From: Candidatus Saganbacteria bacterium
Lineage (GTDB): Bacteria; Margulisbacteria; WOR-1; O2-12-FULL-45-9; XYB2-FULL-48-7
Assembly: GCA_020051815.1 (NCBI GenBank)
Contig: JAGVQF010000004.1
Span: forward strand, 1-7,113
Direction: 5' to 3'
Length of the DNA stretch: 7,113 nucleotides
In this document: positions 5,135 to 7,113 of the stretch, one piece after another
How positions within the stretch are numbered: the stretch's first letter is position 1
Layout of the letters: each line of letters starts with the position of its first letter
The notes under the pieces: model-generated
Database searches by the model: none
The model's input: only the letters and a program-made list of their open reading frames with translations
Told to the model about the DNA's origin: nothing
Translations under genes and position numbers: made by a program

Positions 5135-5560
5135 ATGTATAACAAAGTATTTCTGATCGGCAACCTGACGCGCGACCCGGAACTGCGCTTTACGACAAGC
5201 GGGATCCCGGTCGCCTCGTTCGCGATCGCGGTCAACCGGTTCAAGAAGAAGACCGACGAAGCGGGCGCAAGCCAGGCGCAGGATGTCGATTTTATCAATA
5301 TCGTGGCCTGGCGGCGGCTGGCCGAGATCTGCGGCGAGTACCTGAAAAAGGGCCGGCCGGTCGCCATCGAAGGGCGCCTGCAGCTCCGAAGCTATACCGG
5401 CAAGGACGGCCAGCCGAAAACGATGGCCGAAGTGGTGGCCGACGGGATGCAAATGTTGGGGTCACGAGTCACGAGTCACGAGTCGCCAGTCGGAAACGGA
5501 CCCGCGACCCGAGACACGGGACACGTGACGAATGAAGAGGCTGATGAGATTCCGTTTTAA
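5135..5560 (+). CDS. ssb: Single-stranded DNA-binding protein, copy 2
   Basis: The 141-aa product has an OB-fold at 1-109 (MYNKVFLIGNLTRDPELRFT..., INIVAWRRLAEICGEYLKKGRPVAIEGRLQLRSY...), close to the standard bacterial SSB pattern, and an acidic tip NEEADEIPF. Between them is a linker encoded by the same heptamer hairpin as in copy 1 (SRVTSHESPVGNGPATRD). It starts 3 bases after the stop of copy 1 without a Shine-Dalgarno sequence, so translation is probably coupled. Of the two copies this one looks nearer the family consensus, for example RDPELRF, against ADPEARF in copy 1. They may form mixed tetramers or serve separate roles such as replication and recombination; that is inference. The gene ends 16 bases before rpsR. 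Confidence 0.95.
   Translation: MYNKVFLIGNLTRDPELRFTTSGIPVASFAIAVNRFKKKTDEAGASQAQDVDFINIVAWRRLAEICGEYLKKGRPVAIEGRLQLRSYTGKDGQPKTMAEVVADGMQMLGSRVTSHESPVGNGPATRDTGHVTNEEADEIPF
5464..5527. repeat. Heptamer-based hairpin element in ssb copy 2
   Basis: Three ACGAGTC heptamers and one GCCAGTC (5464-5491) are followed by the loop GGAAACGG (5492-5499) and, starting at its last G, by four GACNCGN-like heptamers (5499-5526). The central 20 bases (5489-5508) match those of copy 1 (5051-5070) at 19 of 20 positions. The unit numbers differ, so the arms have expanded or contracted separately. Confidence 0.85.
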
Positions 5561-5576
5561 AAAAAGAGGTGCGTAA

Positions 5577-5831
5577 ATGACGAGAGAAGCCAGAAAGCCG
5601 AAAACAAAGCCGGGCGCGTTTAAAAAAAGAAAAAGGAAGCCGTGCCTCTTTTGCATCGAGCAGACGATCCTCGATTACAAAGACGCCGCTTTTGTCAAAC
5701 GGTTCATGACTGACCGGGGCAAGATCGCCCCGCGCCGGCTCTCCGGCTGCTGCGCCGAACATCAGCGCATGATCGCCAAGGCCATTAAGCGCGCGCGCCA
5801 GATCGGCACCGTGCCATACGTGGTAGACTAA
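5577..5831 (+). CDS. rpsR: 30S ribosomal protein bS18, cysteine-containing form
   Basis: The 84-aa product has the bS18 core [10 protein letters not shown]...LDYKD...[23 protein letters not shown]...[13 protein letters not shown]. It pairs with bS6 on the platform of the 30S subunit. C23, C26, C59 and H62 match the zinc-binding 'C+' version of bS18, which many bacteria replace with a cysteine-free form. The N-terminal 22 residues are very basic. GAGGT lies 6 bases before the ATG, giving a standard ribosome site unlike those of ychF and rpsF. The gene follows ssb copy 2 by 16 bases and precedes rplI by 25, in the usual order of this operon. Confidence 0.96.
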   Translation: MTREARKPKTKPGAFKKRKRKPCLFCIEQTILDYKDAAFVKRFMTDRGKIAPRRLSGCCAEHQRMIAKAIKRARQIGTVPYVVD

Positions 5832-5856
5832 ACTTGTTCCGAGAGGAGTCGAGGAA

Positions 5857-6282
5857 ATGAAGATCATACTCTTAGAGGACGACAAGATCCAGAACGTTTC
5901 CGACGGTTACGCCCGCAACTATCTTCTGCCGCGCGGCCTGGCCATCACGGCCACGCCGGCTGCGATAACCGCGGTCGAAAAGCGCAAAGAAAAGAAACTG
6001 GCCGAGATCGAAGCCCGCAAAAAGACGATGCAAGCGACGGCTGACCAGCTCTCCGCGCTTGAGGTCACGATCACGGCGGACGTGGGCGAGGGCGGCAAGC
6101 TGTTCGGCTCTGTGACCACCAACGATATCGCCCGGGCCATCAAGCAGTCGGCTGGCATCGACGTCGACCGGCGCAAGATCGAACTGACCGAGCCGCTCAA
6201 GGTCGTCGGCGACTACACCGTCAATATCAAGCTCTACCAGGATATTCTCGCCTCGCCGAAAATAAAAGTTTCGCCCAAATAA
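5857..6282 (+). CDS. rplI: 50S ribosomal protein bL9 with shortened N-terminal loop
   Basis: The 141-aa product starts [20 protein letters not shown] and continues with [14 protein letters not shown], a long Lys/Glu-rich helix (about 40-65) and the C-terminal domain (about 66-136). bL9 binds 23S rRNA at the base of the L1 stalk and reaches away from the ribosome. Compared with the usual N-terminus ([28 protein letters not shown]), about seven residues are missing: the Gly/Lys loop between the first two strands. The frame and the rest of the domain are intact, including [21 protein letters not shown] lies 8 bases before the ATG. It is last of the ribosomal set, and uvrC follows after 7 bases. 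Confidence 0.95.
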   Translation: MKIILLEDDKIQNVSDGYARNYLLPRGLAITATPAAITAVEKRKEKKLAEIEARKKTMQATADQLSALEVTITADVGEGGKLFGSVTTNDIARAIKQSAGIDVDRRKIELTEPLKVVGDYTVNIKLYQDILASPKIKVSPK

Positions 6283-6289
6283 GAAGCTG

Positions 6290-7113
6290 ATGAGCTCTCT
6301 CAAAGAGAAGCTGGCCGCCCTGCCTCCTCGGCCGGGCGTTTATTTTTTTAAGGACAAAAAGGGCGAGATCATCTACATCGGCAAGGCGAATTCCCTGCGC
6401 AAGCGGGTCGGCTCTTACTTTAAGCCCCATCCCGAACTCAAGACCAGCATCCTCGTCGAGCGCCTCTATGATATCGACTACACGACAACCGCCACGGAAC
6501 TCGACGCGCTTCTGCTCGAAGACGAGCTGATCAAAAAATACAAGCCCCGCTACAACGTCGCCCAGCGCGACGACAAGTCATTCCCGTATCTCAAACTGAC
6601 GGTCAAGGAGGAGTGGCCGCGGCTCCTTTTGGCCCGCCGCAAGGAAGATGACGGCGCCCTCTACTTTGGCCGCTATCAGGGCGGCATGGTGCGGGCGGTC
6701 CTGCGCCTGGCCAAGAAATTGTTCCCCATCCGCTGGTGCAAAGAGACGCCGCTCAAAAAGCGCCAGCAGCCGTGCCTCTACTATCACATCGGCAGCTGCT
6801 CCGCCCCCTGTACCGGCAATATTTCCCACGACGACTACAGCGCGCTGGTCAAAAGTATCATCCTCTTTTTAAAGGGGAAAATGAAAGGGGCGATCGACGG
6901 CCTCAAGGGCGAGATGAAGAGGGCCTCGGCCGCGCAGGATTTTGAGCAGGCGGCCTTTTTGCGCGACAAGATCGAGATGCTCGAGAAAATGATGGAGGGG
7001 AAAACCAACCTGGCCAAGGCCCCGTCGCCCCGCCTCCTGCGCGAGCTGGGCGAACTGCAGCAGGCGCTGGGGCTCGACAAACAGCCGATGCGGATCGAGT
7101 GTTTTGATATCTC
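6290..7113 (+). CDS. uvrC: Excinuclease ABC subunit C, 3' end outside window
   Basis: The first 274 residues are present; a complete UvrC is about 600. UvrC makes both incisions around DNA lesions after UvrA and UvrB have found them. The N-terminal GIY-YIG nuclease is seen as PGVYFF (15-20) and YIGKANSLRKRV (29-40), with Y29, R39, E77 and N89 matching the known catalytic residues of the Thermotoga enzyme. C150, C162, C170 and C174 reproduce the C-x11-C-x7-C-x3-C spacing of the iron-sulfur cluster. The UVR motif that binds UvrB is at about 213-236 (SAAQDFEQAAFLRDKIEMLEK). The visible part ends in PMRIECFDI, just where the family enters its RNase H-like half. The ATG is 7 bases after rplI with only a weak ribosome site, so it is probably read through from the ribosomal operon. 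Confidence 0.96.
   Translation, partial: MSSLKEKLAALPPRPGVYFFKDKKGEIIYIGKANSLRKRVGSYFKPHPELKTSILVERLYDIDYTTTATELDALLLEDELIKKYKPRYNVAQRDDKSFPYLKLTVKEEWPRLLLARRKEDDGALYFGRYQGGMVRAVLRLAKKLFPIRWCKETPLKKRQQPCLYYHIGSCSAPCTGNISHDDYSALVKSIILFLKGKMKGAIDGLKGEMKRASAAQDFEQAAFLRDKIEMLEKMMEGKTNLAKAPSPRLLRELGELQQALGLDKQPMRIECFDI

Overview
The window is bacterial and has two parts that differ in composition and content. Positions 1 to about 3200 are AT-rich and hold short accessory genes on both strands. From about 3210 to the end the DNA is GC-rich and holds one co-oriented housekeeping block: ychF, rpsF, two tandem ssb genes, rpsR, rplI and the 5' part of uvrC. The order ychF-rpsF-ssb-rpsR resembles the Bacillus locus, but the doubled ssb and the adjacent uvrC do not. 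No marker fixes the taxon. An uncultivated candidate-phylum bacterium (for example of the Margulisbacteria/Saganbacteria type) is a low-confidence guess.

Accessory part: a 5'-truncated HEPN-type protein with an RxxxxH motif (2-406); a DUF805 membrane protein (489-848); then four minus-strand genes read from right to left. These are a 245-aa possible HEPN-like protein with an Rx6H/KHG motif (2606-1869), a 95-aa membrane protein (1719-1432), a 73-aa secreted basic protein (1370-1149) and a 57-aa two-helix membrane protein (1079-906). Divergent from the 245-aa gene is a 77-aa basic protein of unknown function (2709-2942). Most of these genes have their own sigma70-like promoter with a short inverted repeat at or near the -35 region. 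The layout is more like a set of separately promoted modules than one operon. I cannot assemble them into a recognised defence system, although two HEPN-type proteins close together make RNA-targeting immunity or toxin activity a reasonable hypothesis.

Boundary: 2963-3138 is a large imperfect palindrome of short degenerate units (CTAAT/CGAAT on the left, ATTAGCG/ATTCGCG on the right). It sits where accessory DNA meets the ychF promoter.

Housekeeping block: YchF (ribosome-associated ATPase), ribosomal proteins bS6, bS18 and bL9, and SSB form the classic rpsF-ssb-rpsR-rplI cluster. UvrC adds nucleotide excision repair. Promoters lie almost on top of the ychF and rpsF start codons, which suggests leaderless mRNAs. 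bL9 lacks the usual Gly/Lys loop in its N-terminal domain.

The most striking signal is that both ssb genes carry, in frame and at the same place in the disordered C-terminal linker, a hairpin-like element. It is made of heptamers NCGNGTC on one side and GACNCGN on the other, around a nearly identical core. The acidic C-terminal tips (DLPF and EIPF) are preserved.
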